Part shown: positions 23,675 to 32,105 of the stretch, piece by piece
How positions within the stretch are numbered: position 1 is the stretch's first letter
Layout of the letters: each line of letters begins with the position of its first letter
Assembly: GCF_003253745.1 (NCBI RefSeq)
Contig: NZ_MZXV01000056.1
Span: 124,001 to 188,000 of the forward strand
Origin: Mesorhizobium kowhaii
Lineage (GTDB): Bacteria > Pseudomonadota > Alphaproteobacteria > Rhizobiales > Rhizobiaceae
Direction: 5' to 3'
Length of the DNA stretch: 64,000 nt
Notes under the pieces: model-generated
Database searches by the model: none
What the model was told of the DNA's origin: nothing
What the model saw: the letters and a program-made list of their open reading frames with translations, nothing else
Position numbers and translations under genes: made by a program

Positions 23675-26600
23675 CTATTCGGCGGCCAGCGCCAGTTGCG
23701 GCCTTTCGGCAGGCAACTCTGGTTCAGGCATCTGTTCGGTATCCATCGCCTTCTTGGGCTCCCGCCCAAAGAACAGAGCGTAGCCCGCCGGCAGCACCAG
23801 GATGGTTAGCACCGTGGCAACCATGATGCCGCCCATCATGGCATAGGCGAGCGGCCCCCAGAACACGGCGCGCGAGATCGGGATCAGCGCCAGCACGGCG
23901 GTCATTGCCGTCAGCACGATCGGGCGGAAGCGTCGCACGGCCGAGCCGATGATCGCTTCATAGCGATCCATGCCAGTGGCGATATCCTGGTCGATCTGGT
24001 CGACCAGGATGATCGAGTTGCGCATGATGATGCCGAGCAGCGCGATGACGCCGAGGATGGCGACGAAGCCGAACGGCGCGCCGCTGATCAAGAGGGCCGC
24101 GGCAGCACCGATGATGCCGAGCGGGCCGGTCGCCAACACCAGCATTGCCTTGCCGAAATTCTGCAGCTGGATCATCAAGAGCACGACGATGATGGCCAGC
24201 ATGATCGGCGCCTTGGCGGCGATCGAGGCCTGGCTTTCGGCCGAATCCTCCGCACCGCCCTGGATCTCGATCTTGTAACCGGGTGCCAGCCCGTCGCGCA
24301 GGCCCTGCATGTCCTTGTACAGCTTGGTGACGACGTCGTTCGACTGCACGCCGTCGGGCAGCGTCGCCCGCACGCTGATGGTCGGCAAGCGGTTACGCCG
24401 CCATTCGATGCCTTGCTCCAGCACCGGCACCACCTTGGCCACCTGCGACAGCGGCACGAAGCCGCCGAAATCGGTCGGGATGTAGACGGAGTCGACCGAG
24501 GACAGCAGGCTGCGGCTGGCGTCCGGCTCGCGGGCGACGATGGACACCGTCTCCTCGCCGTCGCGGAAGTCGTCGAGCGCGGCGCCGGACATGGTCGCCT
24601 GCAGCATCTGGCGGATACGCTGCGATGTGACGCCGAGTGCGCGGGCGCGATCCTGATCGATGACCAGCTTCATTGCCGGCACCGGCTCCAGCCAGTCGTC
24701 ATGGACGGCGCCAAGAAGCGGATCTTCGCGGAACTTCGCCTTCACCTGATCGGCGATGCGGCGCACCTCCTGGCGATCCGGACCCATGACGCGCATCTGC
24801 ACCGGCCAGCCGGTCGGCGGGCCGAGGAACAGACGGTCGACCTTGGCGCGGATCGACGGGAAGTCTTCAGCCAGAACCGTGCGCAGCTTGACGATCAACC
24901 GTTCGCGGGCCGGCTCGTCATTGGCCATCACCAGAAGCTGGGCGAAGTTCGGATTGGTCAGCTGCTGGTCGAGCGGCAGGAAGAAGCGCGGCGCGCCTTC
25001 GCCGATATAGGTGGCGATGAAACGCTTGTCCTTGTCGTCCATCATCTTGGTTTCGAGCGCCTTGGCCTGCGCCTCGACTTCCTTGATGCTGGTGCCTTCC
25101 GGCAGCCAGAGGTCGACGAGGATTTCCGGCCGCGACGATTGCGGGAAGAAGTTCTGCGGGATGAACTGGAAGGCCCAAAGGCTGGTGCCGAAGGTAACCA
25201 GCGTCATGACAAGCACGATGATGCGATGGCGCACCGCCCAACCGACCGTGGCGCGAAGCCGGCGGTAGAAACGCGTGTCAAAGACATCGTGATGGCTGCC
25301 GGCATGCTTGCGCTGCTTCAGGATCATGTTGCCGAGCCACGGCGTGAAATAGACCGCGACGAACCAGGACACGATCAGCGCGATGCCGACGACATAGAAC
25401 AGCGTGCGCACATATTCGCCGGCCGTGGAGGCGGCGAAGCCAACCGGGATGAAGCCGGCGGTGGTGATCAGCGTGCCGGTCAGCATCGGGAAGGCGGTCG
25501 AGGAATAGGCGAAACTCGCCGCCTCGATCTTGACCAGCCCCTCTTCCAGCTTGCGCTCCATCATTTCGACGACGATCATCGCGTCGTCGACGAGCAGGCC
25601 GAGCGCGATGATCAGCGCGCCGAGCGAGATGCGCTGCAGGTCGATACCGAGTTCGTACATGATGGCGAAAGTGGCGGCCAGAACCAGCGGAATGGCGATG
25701 GCAATGACCAGGCCGGAGCGCCAGCCGATCGACAGGAACGAGACGACGAGCACGATCAGCAGCGCTTCGCCGAGCGCCTCCATGAACTCGTTCACGGCAT
25801 CCTTGACGACCTCGGGCTGGTCGGAAATCTGATCGACCGCAACGCCGTAGGGCAGTCCTTCCTCGAAGCGCTTGTAGGTCGCCTCGACATCCTTGCCGAC
25901 GTCTCTGACGTTGAAGCCCTTGGCCATGACGACACCGAGCTGCACGCTCTCATGGCCGTTGAAGCGGTATTTGCGCTGATAGGGATCTTCCAGCCCCGAC
26001 GTCACCGTGGCGATGTCGCCGAGCCGGGTGACCTGGCCACCGGCGCGCAGGCGCAGGTTGCGGATATCTTCCACCTTGCTGACGTTGCCCTCGACCGAAA
26101 TGCGCACCGAGTTGGTGCCGGTGTCGACGGAGCCGGCCGGGTCGACATTGTTCTGTCCCTTGATCGCGTTCTGCAGATCGGTCAGCGTCAGGCCGCGTTC
26201 GGCGAGCGCCTTAGAGGAGACGTCGATATAGAGCTTTTCCGGCTGGTCGCCGATGATGACGGCCTTCTCGACGCCGGGCGTGGTCAAAAGCATGTCGCGC
26301 GCCTGGATGGCGAACTTCTTCAGCTCGGGATAGCTGAAGCCGTCACCGCTGATCGAATGGAGCGTGATGAAGGTGTCGCCAAACTCGTCGTTGAAATAGG
26401 GGCCGAGCAGGCCTTGCGGCAGGTCGCCAGCAATATCGCCGACCTTCTTGCGCACCTGATAGAAGGCGTCCGTCACCTCGGCGGCGTTGGTGTCGCCCTT
26501 GATCTGAACCGTGATGATGGCGCTGCCGGCGCGAGTGAACGAGCGCACGAAGTCGAGATGCGGCGTTTCCTGCAGCTTGCGTTCGATCTTGTTGACGACC

Positions 26601-26815
26601 TGGTCTTCCATCTCCTGGATCGAGGAGCCGGGCCAGATCGCCTGGACGACCATCACCCGGAAGGTGAAATCGGGATCTTCCTTCTGGCCCATGCGCATCA
26701 GGCCGAGCGCGCCGGAAATGATGATCAGGCCGAACAGGAACCGCGCAATGGAGGGATGGCCGATTGCCCAGCGCGACAGGTTGAAGGGCCGCTTCTCGTC
26801 CGTGGAATTGGTCAT
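23675..26815 (-). CDS. RND efflux transporter, inner-membrane permease subunit
   Basis: The 1046-residue protein is an AcrB/NolG-like RND pump. The first transmembrane helix follows SRWAIGHPSIARFLFGLIII. The TM4 proton-relay motif LGLLVDDAMIVVEMMERKLE is intact, and the two large periplasmic loops and a C-terminal helix set (LLGIIMRNSIILVDQIDQDI) are present. I chose ATG 26815 (MTNSTDEKRPFNLSRW); the upstream extension overlaps no known domain and covers an inverted repeat. It is the last gene of a TetR-adaptor-RND operon. Pumps of this class export drugs, bile salts, flavonoids or other amphiphiles; the cargo here is unknown. No outer-membrane TolC-type gene is adjacent. Confidence 0.88.
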   Translation of the reverse strand: MTNSTDEKRPFNLSRWAIGHPSIARFLFGLIIISGALGLMRMGQKEDPDFTFRVMVVQAIWPGSSIQEMEDQVVNKIERKLQETPHLDFVRSFTRAGSAIITVQIKGDTNAAEVTDAFYQVRKKVGDIAGDLPQGLLGPYFNDEFGDTFITLHSISGDGFSYPELKKFAIQARDMLLTTPGVEKAVIIGDQPEKLYIDVSSKALAERGLTLTDLQNAIKGQNNVDPAGSVDTGTNSVRISVEGNVSKVEDIRNLRLRAGGQVTRLGDIATVTSGLEDPYQRKYRFNGHESVQLGVVMAKGFNVRDVGKDVEATYKRFEEGLPYGVAVDQISDQPEVVKDAVNEFMEALGEALLIVLVVSFLSIGWRSGLVIAIAIPLVLAATFAIMYELGIDLQRISLGALIIALGLLVDDAMIVVEMMERKLEEGLVKIEAASFAYSSTAFPMLTGTLITTAGFIPVGFAASTAGEYVRTLFYVVGIALIVSWFVAVYFTPWLGNMILKQRKHAGSHHDVFDTRFYRRLRATVGWAVRHRIIVLVMTLVTFGTSLWAFQFIPQNFFPQSSRPEILVDLWLPEGTSIKEVEAQAKALETKMMDDKDKRFIATYIGEGAPRFFLPLDQQLTNPNFAQLLVMANDEPARERLIVKLRTVLAEDFPSIRAKVDRLFLGPPTGWPVQMRVMGPDRQEVRRIADQVKAKFREDPLLGAVHDDWLEPVPAMKLVIDQDRARALGVTSQRIRQMLQATMSGAALDDFRDGEETVSIVAREPDASRSLLSSVDSVYIPTDFGGFVPLSQVAKVVPVLEQGIEWRRNRLPTISVRATLPDGVQSNDVVTKLYKDMQGLRDGLAPGYKIEIQGGAEDSAESQASIAAKAPIMLAIIVVLLMIQLQNFGKAMLVLATGPLGIIGAAAALLISGAPFGFVAILGVIALLGIIMRNSIILVDQIDQDIATGMDRYEAIIGSAVRRFRPIVLTAMTAVLALIPISRAVFWGPLAYAMMGGIMVATVLTILVLPAGYALFFGREPKKAMDTEQMPEPELPAERPQLALAAE

Positions 26816-26864
26816 CGATGCTGGTCCATCTATTTCAACACAAGATCGAGGTTCGGGTAGTGGC

Positions 26865-26978
26865 TTCCGGGCGGCAAAGCTCTCCGAGCGGAGAACACTC
26901 ATCGCGGTGGGACGCGAGAATTGATGCGCGGGGGTCACATCAATCGAGCGCCTCGGTTCGAGCGTTTGCCGCCCGGAA
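26865..26978. repeat. Inverted repeat between adaptor and RND genes
   Basis: TTCCGGGCGGCAAA (26865-26878) recurs inverted as TTTGCCGCCCGGAA (26965-26978), with perfect 14-base arms 86 bases apart. It occupies the 201-base spacer between the adaptor stop and the RND start. It could tune expression of the pump relative to the adaptor. Confidence 0.55.
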
Positions 26979-27016
26979 ACCAGCGGCTGCGGGAACGCGC
27001 AGCCGGTTGTCTGTCG

Positions 27017-28165
27017 TCAGCGCACCTGCTTGGCGTCGCTGCCATCGCCGGCCGCGGAAGCAGATTGCAGCACTGTGTCGCCGGTGAGTTTCACTTTCAG
27101 GTTCTCGGTCATGAACTGCGTGCCGGCGGCGACCACGACATCGCCGGGCTTCAATCCTTCGGCGACCCGCACGCCATCGGCGGCGAACTTGGCGACCTTG
27201 ACCGGGCGGGCATGGACGGTGTCGGCACCGCGATCGACGGTCCAGACGATCGACTGGCTGCCTTGCTCGGCCAGCGCGCTCAGCGGTATCGAAACGAGCT
27301 GCCGCTCATTGGCCGCCGAGGCTTCGATGCTGGCGGTCATGCCGAGGAGAACGCGCGAATCCTTGGGCAGGCTGACGCGAACGGCAAAGGTGCGCGATTG
27401 CGGATCGGCACTGCCGGCGACTTCACGGACCTTGCCGTCGAGCGCGAGCGCGTCATCGGACCAGAAGCCCGCCTTGACGATCTTGCCCGGCTTGAACTCG
27501 CCGATTTCCATTTCCGGCACCGCGATCAGCACTTCCTTTTCGCCGTCGACCGCGACGGTGACCACCGGCGTTCCGGAGCCAACCACCTGGCCGACATCGG
27601 CGCTGACCGCGGTGACGATGCCGTCCCTGTCGGCCTTAAGGTCGGTGTAGCCGGCCTGGTTCTTGGCCTGGTCAAGCGACGAGCGAGCAGAATCGCGGGT
27701 GGCGACCGCCTGGTCATAGCTCAGCGTCGCCTGTTCGAGCTGTGATTTCGGTGCAAAGTTCTTGGCAAAAAGCTGCTCGGCGCGCTTGCGGGCAAGCTCG
27801 ACAGTCTCGACCTGCCGCTCGGCGGCATCAAGCGCTGCCTGAGCGCTTTTGACCGAAAGGTCGTAATCGATAGGATCGATGCGGGCGAGCACATCGCCTG
27901 AGGCCACATGCTGACCAATGTCGACAAGGCGCTCCGTGATCTTGCCGTTGACCCGGAACGCCAGCGCGCTCTCGGTGCGGGCCCGCACCGACCCGGAATA
28001 GGAGAGCGTGCGGGTGTCATGCGCCTGGGCGATCTCGACGACCTTGATCGGGCGGATGATGTCCTTGACTTCGGCTTTCTCCTGCGAGCAGCCGGCAAGC
28101 CCGAGCGCCGCGACGATCAGGCCGGCGACCGGCAGCTTGCCAAGGATGGAACGGGACAAAGACAT
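27017..28165 (-). CDS. RND efflux periplasmic adaptor (membrane fusion protein)
   Basis: A 382-residue lipoprotein. The signal MSLSRSILGKLPVAGLIVAA ends in the lipobox LAGC (23-26). It has the split biotinyl-lipoyl domain (TESALAFRVNGKITERLVDIGQ), an alpha-helical hairpin rich in Ala/Gln/Glu (SAQAALDAAERQVETVELA) and the C-terminal beta-barrel (GMTASIEA...IPLSAL). It links the inner-membrane RND pump to an outer-membrane channel. It lies 52 bases downstream of the tetR start-strand partner and upstream of the pump on the same strand. Confidence 0.88.
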   Translation of the reverse strand: MSLSRSILGKLPVAGLIVAALGLAGCSQEKAEVKDIIRPIKVVEIAQAHDTRTLSYSGSVRARTESALAFRVNGKITERLVDIGQHVASGDVLARIDPIDYDLSVKSAQAALDAAERQVETVELARKRAEQLFAKNFAPKSQLEQATLSYDQAVATRDSARSSLDQAKNQAGYTDLKADRDGIVTAVSADVGQVVGSGTPVVTVAVDGEKEVLIAVPEMEIGEFKPGKIVKAGFWSDDALALDGKVREVAGSADPQSRTFAVRVSLPKDSRVLLGMTASIEASAANERQLVSIPLSALAEQGSQSIVWTVDRGADTVHARPVKVAKFAADGVRVAEGLKPGDVVVAAGTQFMTENLKVKLTGDTVLQSASAAGDGSDAKQVR

Positions 28166-28217
28166 CTTGCTACTCCGACTGGAGATGAATGGTCGACACC
28201 GGCACCTGCGTGCGGCG

Positions 28218-28823
28218 CTATTTCAAGGCCTTGATTGCATAATCGATGAGGTCGTCGGGCATCGCCCGATTGGTCTTGGCAAGACACTGCGCCACCATCT
28301 GCGGATGGCACAGGATGACGGTGGCAGCGCCGAAGCAACGCGATGCGATCACCGGATCCTGTTCCCTGAACTCACCCGCCTCGATGCCATCGCGGATGAC
28401 CTCCGCGAACAGATCGTGGATGCTGTCGACGTGCTTGTCGATGACGCCCCAATCCCGTTCGAGCGCGACGATGACCATTTCATGGACCTTCTGCTCGTCG
28501 AGCATGACTTCCATCGTCATTTTGTATTGCGCATGTACGTAGCGCCGAAGCCGCTCCTCCGCGCTGATCGGCAGGTGGCAAATCTCATAGGCCATCTTGT
28601 AGCTGGCACCGAGCATCCGGCCGCAGACGGCCTGGTGGATTTCGACCTTGGTGGCGAAGAAACGGTAGATATTGGCCGGCGACATGCCGAGTTCACGGGC
28701 GATGTCGGCGACATTGGTCTTGCCGTAACCGTAGTGCCGGAACAGGCGCTCGGCGCAGTCGAGAATGCGCGTCACATTTTCCTGTCGGGCGACGTCAGGG
28801 ACTATGTTGGCGGCTTCGGACAT
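28218..28823 (-). CDS. TetR-family regulator of the RND efflux operon
   Basis: A 201-residue protein with the TetR helix-turn-helix at about 20-65 (ILDCAERLFRHYGYGKTNVA, then IARELGMSPANIYRFF). The ligand-binding domain is of the AcrR-like type and is not diagnostic. It is the first gene of the operon, 52 bases before the adaptor. A 36-base dyad directly upstream (28836-28871) is its likely operator, so autorepression together with control of the pump is expected. Confidence 0.85.
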   Translation of the reverse strand: MSEAANIVPDVARQENVTRILDCAERLFRHYGYGKTNVADIARELGMSPANIYRFFATKVEIHQAVCGRMLGASYKMAYEICHLPISAEERLRRYVHAQYKMTMEVMLDEQKVHEMVIVALERDWGVIDKHVDSIHDLFAEVIRDGIEAGEFREQDPVIASRCFGAATVILCHPQMVAQCLAKTNRAMPDDLIDYAIKALK

Positions 28824-28835
28824 GGCTCTCTGTTG

Positions 28836-28871
28836 TTACGAGTGACGAATTTCAATTTTCGTCAGTCGTAA
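28836..28871. promoter_or_regulatory. 36-nt dyad upstream of tetR: probable operator
   Basis: TTACGA-G-TGACGAA is mirrored by TTCGTCA-G-TCGTAA around TTTCAATT, giving 14-base arms with one mismatch. It ends 13 bases before the tetR start codon on the minus strand. Size and position fit an autoregulated TetR operator. Confidence 0.7.
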
Positions 28872-29010
28872 ATCGAAATGGTCAGCCTGTCAACGCGAAA
28901 TCGGCGTACGCGTACAACTGGTGACAACTGGTGACATCCCAATAGACGCCACCAAGCGGCACGAGGATGCGGGCCACTGGAAATATTTTCGCGAGAGGCC
29001 GTTGGAGACT

Positions 29011-30651
29011 TCAGGCGACCTTGGCCATTTCCCGCAGCCGGAACTTCTGGATCTTTCCGGTCGAGGTCTTCGGGATTTCGGCGAAGATCACCGCCTTCGG
29101 CACCTTGAAGCGGGCAAGCAGCGCGCGGCAATGCTCGATGATCTCGGCCTCGGTCGCCGCCTTGCCGGGTTTCAACTCGACATAGGCGACCGGCACCTCG
29201 CCCCATTTGTCGTCGGGTCTGGCGACAACGCCACAGGAGGCAACCGCGGTGTGCTTGTAGAGTGCGTCCTCGACCTCGATCGAGGAGATGTTCTCGCCGC
29301 CGGAGATGATGATGTCCTTGGAGCGGTCCTTGAGCTGGATATAGCCGTCGGCATGCATGACGCCGAGATCGCCCGAATGGAACCAGCCACCGGCAAAGGC
29401 CTCGTCGCTCGCCTTGCGGTTCTTCAGGTAGCCCTTCATGACGATGTTGCCGCGGAACATGACCTCGCCGATGGTCTCGCCATCCGCTGGCGTCGTCCGC
29501 ATCGTCTCGGGATCCATGACGGTCAGGCCTTCGAGCGCTGCATAACGCACGCCCTGCCGCGCCTTTTTGGCGCTGCGCGCGCCCTTTTCGAGATCATCCC
29601 AGGCGCCATGCCATTCGTTGACGACTGCCGGGCCATAGGTCTCGGTCAGGCCGTAGAGATGAGTGACGGCAAAGCCGGCGTCGGCCATGCCGGACAGCAC
29701 GGCCTCCGGCGGCGGCGCAGCCGCAGTGTTGAAGGTGACGGTCTGCGGGAATTCGCGCTTGTCCTCGTCCTTCGCGTTGATCAGCACCGACATCACAACC
29801 GGCGCGCCGCACAGATGGGTGACGCCCTGGTCGGCGATGGCATCGTAGATCGGCTTCGGCCGCACCCAGCGCAGGCAGACATGGGTGCCGGCCTGGACGG
29901 CGAGCGTCCATGGAAAGCACCAGCCATTGCAGTGGAACATCGGCAGCGTCCACAGATAGACCGCATGCTTGGCCATGCCGGCATGAATGGTGTTGGTGTA
30001 GGCCATGAGGGCTGCACCGCGATGGTGGTAGACGACGCCCTTCGGATTGCCTGTCGTGCCGGAGGTGTAGTTGAGCGAAATGGCGTCCCACTCATCGTCG
30101 GGCATCGACCAGGCGAAGTCCTCGTCGCCGCCGGCGATGAAGTCCTCATAGTCTGATGTGCCTATGCGCTCGCCCTTCGGATAGGGCGCGTCGGCGGCGT
30201 AGTCGGGATCGTCATAGTCGATGACCAGCGGCTTGACCTTGGCCAGCCCCAGGGCCTGCTTGACGACGCTGGAGAACTCGCGGTCTACGATCAGTATCCT
30301 GGTCTCGGCATGGTCGAGCTGGAAGGCGATGACCGCGGCATCGAGGCGGGTGTTGAGCGAGTGCAGCACCGCCTTGGTCATCGGCACGCCGAAATGCGCC
30401 TCCAGCATCGGCGGCGTGTTGGACAGCATGACGGTGACGGTGTCGCCCTTGCCGATGCCGCGCTTCTGAAGGGCCGAGCCGAGCTTCAACGACCGACGCC
30501 AGAAGGTGCGATAGTCTAGGCGCTGGCGGCCATGGATGATGGCGACATGGTCGGGAAAGGTCTTTGCCGCGCGCTCCAGATAGGTGAGCGGCGTGAGCGG
30601 CTGGTGGTTGGCCGCGTTCTTGTCGAGATCCTGTTCGTAGGGATTGCCCAT
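29011..30651 (-). CDS. Acyl-CoA synthetase (AMP-forming)
   Basis: A 546-residue member of the ANL superfamily. The ATP-binding loop YTSGTTGNPKG is at 195-205, TETYGP lies in the adenylate-binding region, YIQLKDRSKDIIISGGENIS forms the hinge, and STGKIQKFRL near the C-terminus contains the catalytic Lys. The length and the C-terminal RLREMAK tail resemble medium-chain or methylmercaptopropionate-type ligases (AlkK/DmdB relatives). The exact acid cannot be read from sequence. It starts behind GGGGAGGACGGG. It has no operon partner: the SorC regulator is divergent and the efflux operon lies downstream. Confidence 0.85.
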   Translation of the reverse strand: MGNPYEQDLDKNAANHQPLTPLTYLERAAKTFPDHVAIIHGRQRLDYRTFWRRSLKLGSALQKRGIGKGDTVTVMLSNTPPMLEAHFGVPMTKAVLHSLNTRLDAAVIAFQLDHAETRILIVDREFSSVVKQALGLAKVKPLVIDYDDPDYAADAPYPKGERIGTSDYEDFIAGGDEDFAWSMPDDEWDAISLNYTSGTTGNPKGVVYHHRGAALMAYTNTIHAGMAKHAVYLWTLPMFHCNGWCFPWTLAVQAGTHVCLRWVRPKPIYDAIADQGVTHLCGAPVVMSVLINAKDEDKREFPQTVTFNTAAAPPPEAVLSGMADAGFAVTHLYGLTETYGPAVVNEWHGAWDDLEKGARSAKKARQGVRYAALEGLTVMDPETMRTTPADGETIGEVMFRGNIVMKGYLKNRKASDEAFAGGWFHSGDLGVMHADGYIQLKDRSKDIIISGGENISSIEVEDALYKHTAVASCGVVARPDDKWGEVPVAYVELKPGKAATEAEIIEHCRALLARFKVPKAVIFAEIPKTSTGKIQKFRLREMAKVA

Positions 30652-30665
30652 CCCGTCCTCCCCTA

Positions 30666-30769
30666 GCGCATGACCCCGAAAACCGGAATCGATTTTCGGA
30701 AAGGATCATGCGCAAGATCAAAGTGCTACAGTGTCCTTTGCGCGTCCGTAAAGACGCGCGGCGCTGTAG
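30666..30769. repeat. Composite rhizobial dispersed palindrome (family 1 plus CTACAG hairpin)
   Basis: The first hairpin is 30666-30713, with ends GCGCATGA and ATCATGCGC around CCGAAAACCGG...TTTTCGG. The second is 30726-30769, with ends CTACAG and CTGTAG and inner GCGCGTC/GACGCGC. It fills much of the 294-base divergent spacer between the acyl-CoA synthetase and the SorC gene. No gene is present in the spacer. Confidence 0.8.
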
Positions 30770-30945
30770 TGTCTTGTCTATGATCTTCTAATCACAGGCT
30801 CGGGCCGCGTCACCACCAACGATGCCGCGATAGAGCGCATTTGGCACAATGATGATCTAGATTCAGCGGGTGAAAGGGCATCGTATACCTTGGCCTGGTT
30901 TGACTTTTGTCGAAGGCCGTGAATAATGTCAGCCGAGGAGACGGC

Positions 30946-31911
30946 ATGGCGATCCGACCGGCAGAACAACTCATCCACAAGGCCGCCTGGCTCTACTACG
31001 CCCATGGCCTGCGACAGGACCAGGTGGCGAGCCAGCTTAACATTTCCCGTGCCTCGGTCGCCATGTATCTTCGCAAGGCGCGCGAGACCGGCATCGTCAA
31101 CATCTCGACCTCGACCCAGCTTTTCACCGACGATGTCCTGGCGCGCAAGCTCGAGGATGCGCTGAGCCTCGACGCCGTCTGGATCGCGCCGGAAAACGAC
31201 CATATCGCCGATCCATCGACGGAAATCGCCGTGCTGGCGGCGAGCGTCTTTCTCGAGCTGGTCAAGAAGGGCGACCGCATCGGCGTCGCCTGGGGCCGCA
31301 CCGTCTACATGATCGCCGACATCATGTCCTATGCCGACCTGCAGGATGTCACCGTGGTGCAGCTCTGCGGCAATCTCGGCGCGCCCTATTCCTACCGGCC
31401 CGACCAATGCACCATGGAAATCGCGCGGCGGCTCAACGCCAAGGGCCTCAATTTCTACGCGCCGCTGGTGCTGTCGACGGAAGAGCTGGCGCGCGCGCTG
31501 CGTGCCGAGCCGGTGATCCGGGAACAATTGTCCGGCGTCGGTGAATGCGATCTGGCGCTGTACTCGGTCGGCGCGGTCGACGCCGACAGCCATCTGGTCA
31601 AATGTGGCGCGCTGACATCTGGCGAAATGGCGGAGCTGCGCAGCCGAGGCGCCGCCGGCGTCATTGCCGGGCAGATCATCGATGCCGACGGCAAGGTGCT
31701 CGACTGCAGCTACAACCGCCGGGTGATCTCGGCCGAGCTTGCCTCGCTGCGCGCCATCGCCAGGCGCCTGATGGTCGTGCAGGAGGACAGCAAGTTCGAA
31801 CCGCTGCTCGCGGCGATCGCCGGCGGACTTTGCACGCATCTGGTGGTCGGCGCACGCATGGCGCAGCGGCTGCTGGATCATGCTGGAGCGACGACAGAAA
31901 AGGCCTCCTAA
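30946..31911 (+). CDS. SorC-family sugar-binding transcriptional regulator
   Basis: A 321-residue protein with an N-terminal helix-turn-helix (YYAHGLRQDQVASQLNISRA, about 20-40) and the long C-terminal sugar-phosphate-sensing domain of the SorC/DeoR group (VQLCGNLGAPYSYRPDQCT). I chose ATG 30946, which has CGAGGAG 5-10 bases upstream, over the TTG at 30907. It precedes the aldolase/dehydrogenase fusion on the same strand with a 195-base gap that contains a repeat. Likely targets are that gene and possibly the divergent ABC/mtnKA promoter at 38618-38646; both are inference. Its TAA stop overlaps the left edge of the repeat at 31908. Confidence 0.82.
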   Translation: MAIRPAEQLIHKAAWLYYAHGLRQDQVASQLNISRASVAMYLRKARETGIVNISTSTQLFTDDVLARKLEDALSLDAVWIAPENDHIADPSTEIAVLAASVFLELVKKGDRIGVAWGRTVYMIADIMSYADLQDVTVVQLCGNLGAPYSYRPDQCTMEIARRLNAKGLNFYAPLVLSTEELARALRAEPVIREQLSGVGECDLALYSVGAVDADSHLVKCGALTSGEMAELRSRGAAGVIAGQIIDADGKVLDCSYNRRVISAELASLRAIARRLMVVQEDSKFEPLLAAIAGGLCTHLVVGARMAQRLLDHAGATTEKAS

Positions 31912-32014
31912 TGCATGTCGCCCAAAAGTGGCCCCGGTTTTGGGACAACGACATGCATAAAAACAAAGACCTAAAGCGCGTCGCCTGAATCCATTCAAAC
32001 GCGACGCGCTTTAG
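31908..32014. repeat. 107-nt double-hairpin repeat, copy A (family 4)
   Basis: Hairpin I pairs GCATGTCG and CGACATGC with CCCAAAA and TTTTGGG inside. Hairpin II pairs CTAAAGCGCGTCGC with GCGACGCGCTTTAG. Copy B, inverted, is at 61366-61473 and matches over most of its length. The first bases, CTAATGCATG, supply the TAA stop of the SorC gene. Confidence 0.85.
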
Positions 32015-32105
32015 GAAACCACCATCTCCGCCGCCGGCGCATTGTCATCAAAGCGTCGCGGCATTCCTGTTTCACCATCAAAGACAGCAACTGGACGAAA
32101 CAAAC

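Noticed and set aside
24413..26860. 815-codon plus-strand frame opposite the RND gene
   Set aside because: Antisense shadow of a high-GC gene; the RND gene has its complete helix and proton-relay motifs on the minus strand.
31908..32014. Repeat pair considered as insertion-sequence ends
   Set aside because: The copies are short, lie 29 kb apart in unrelated contexts, enclose no transposase and have internal hairpins; they fit a dispersed palindromic element.
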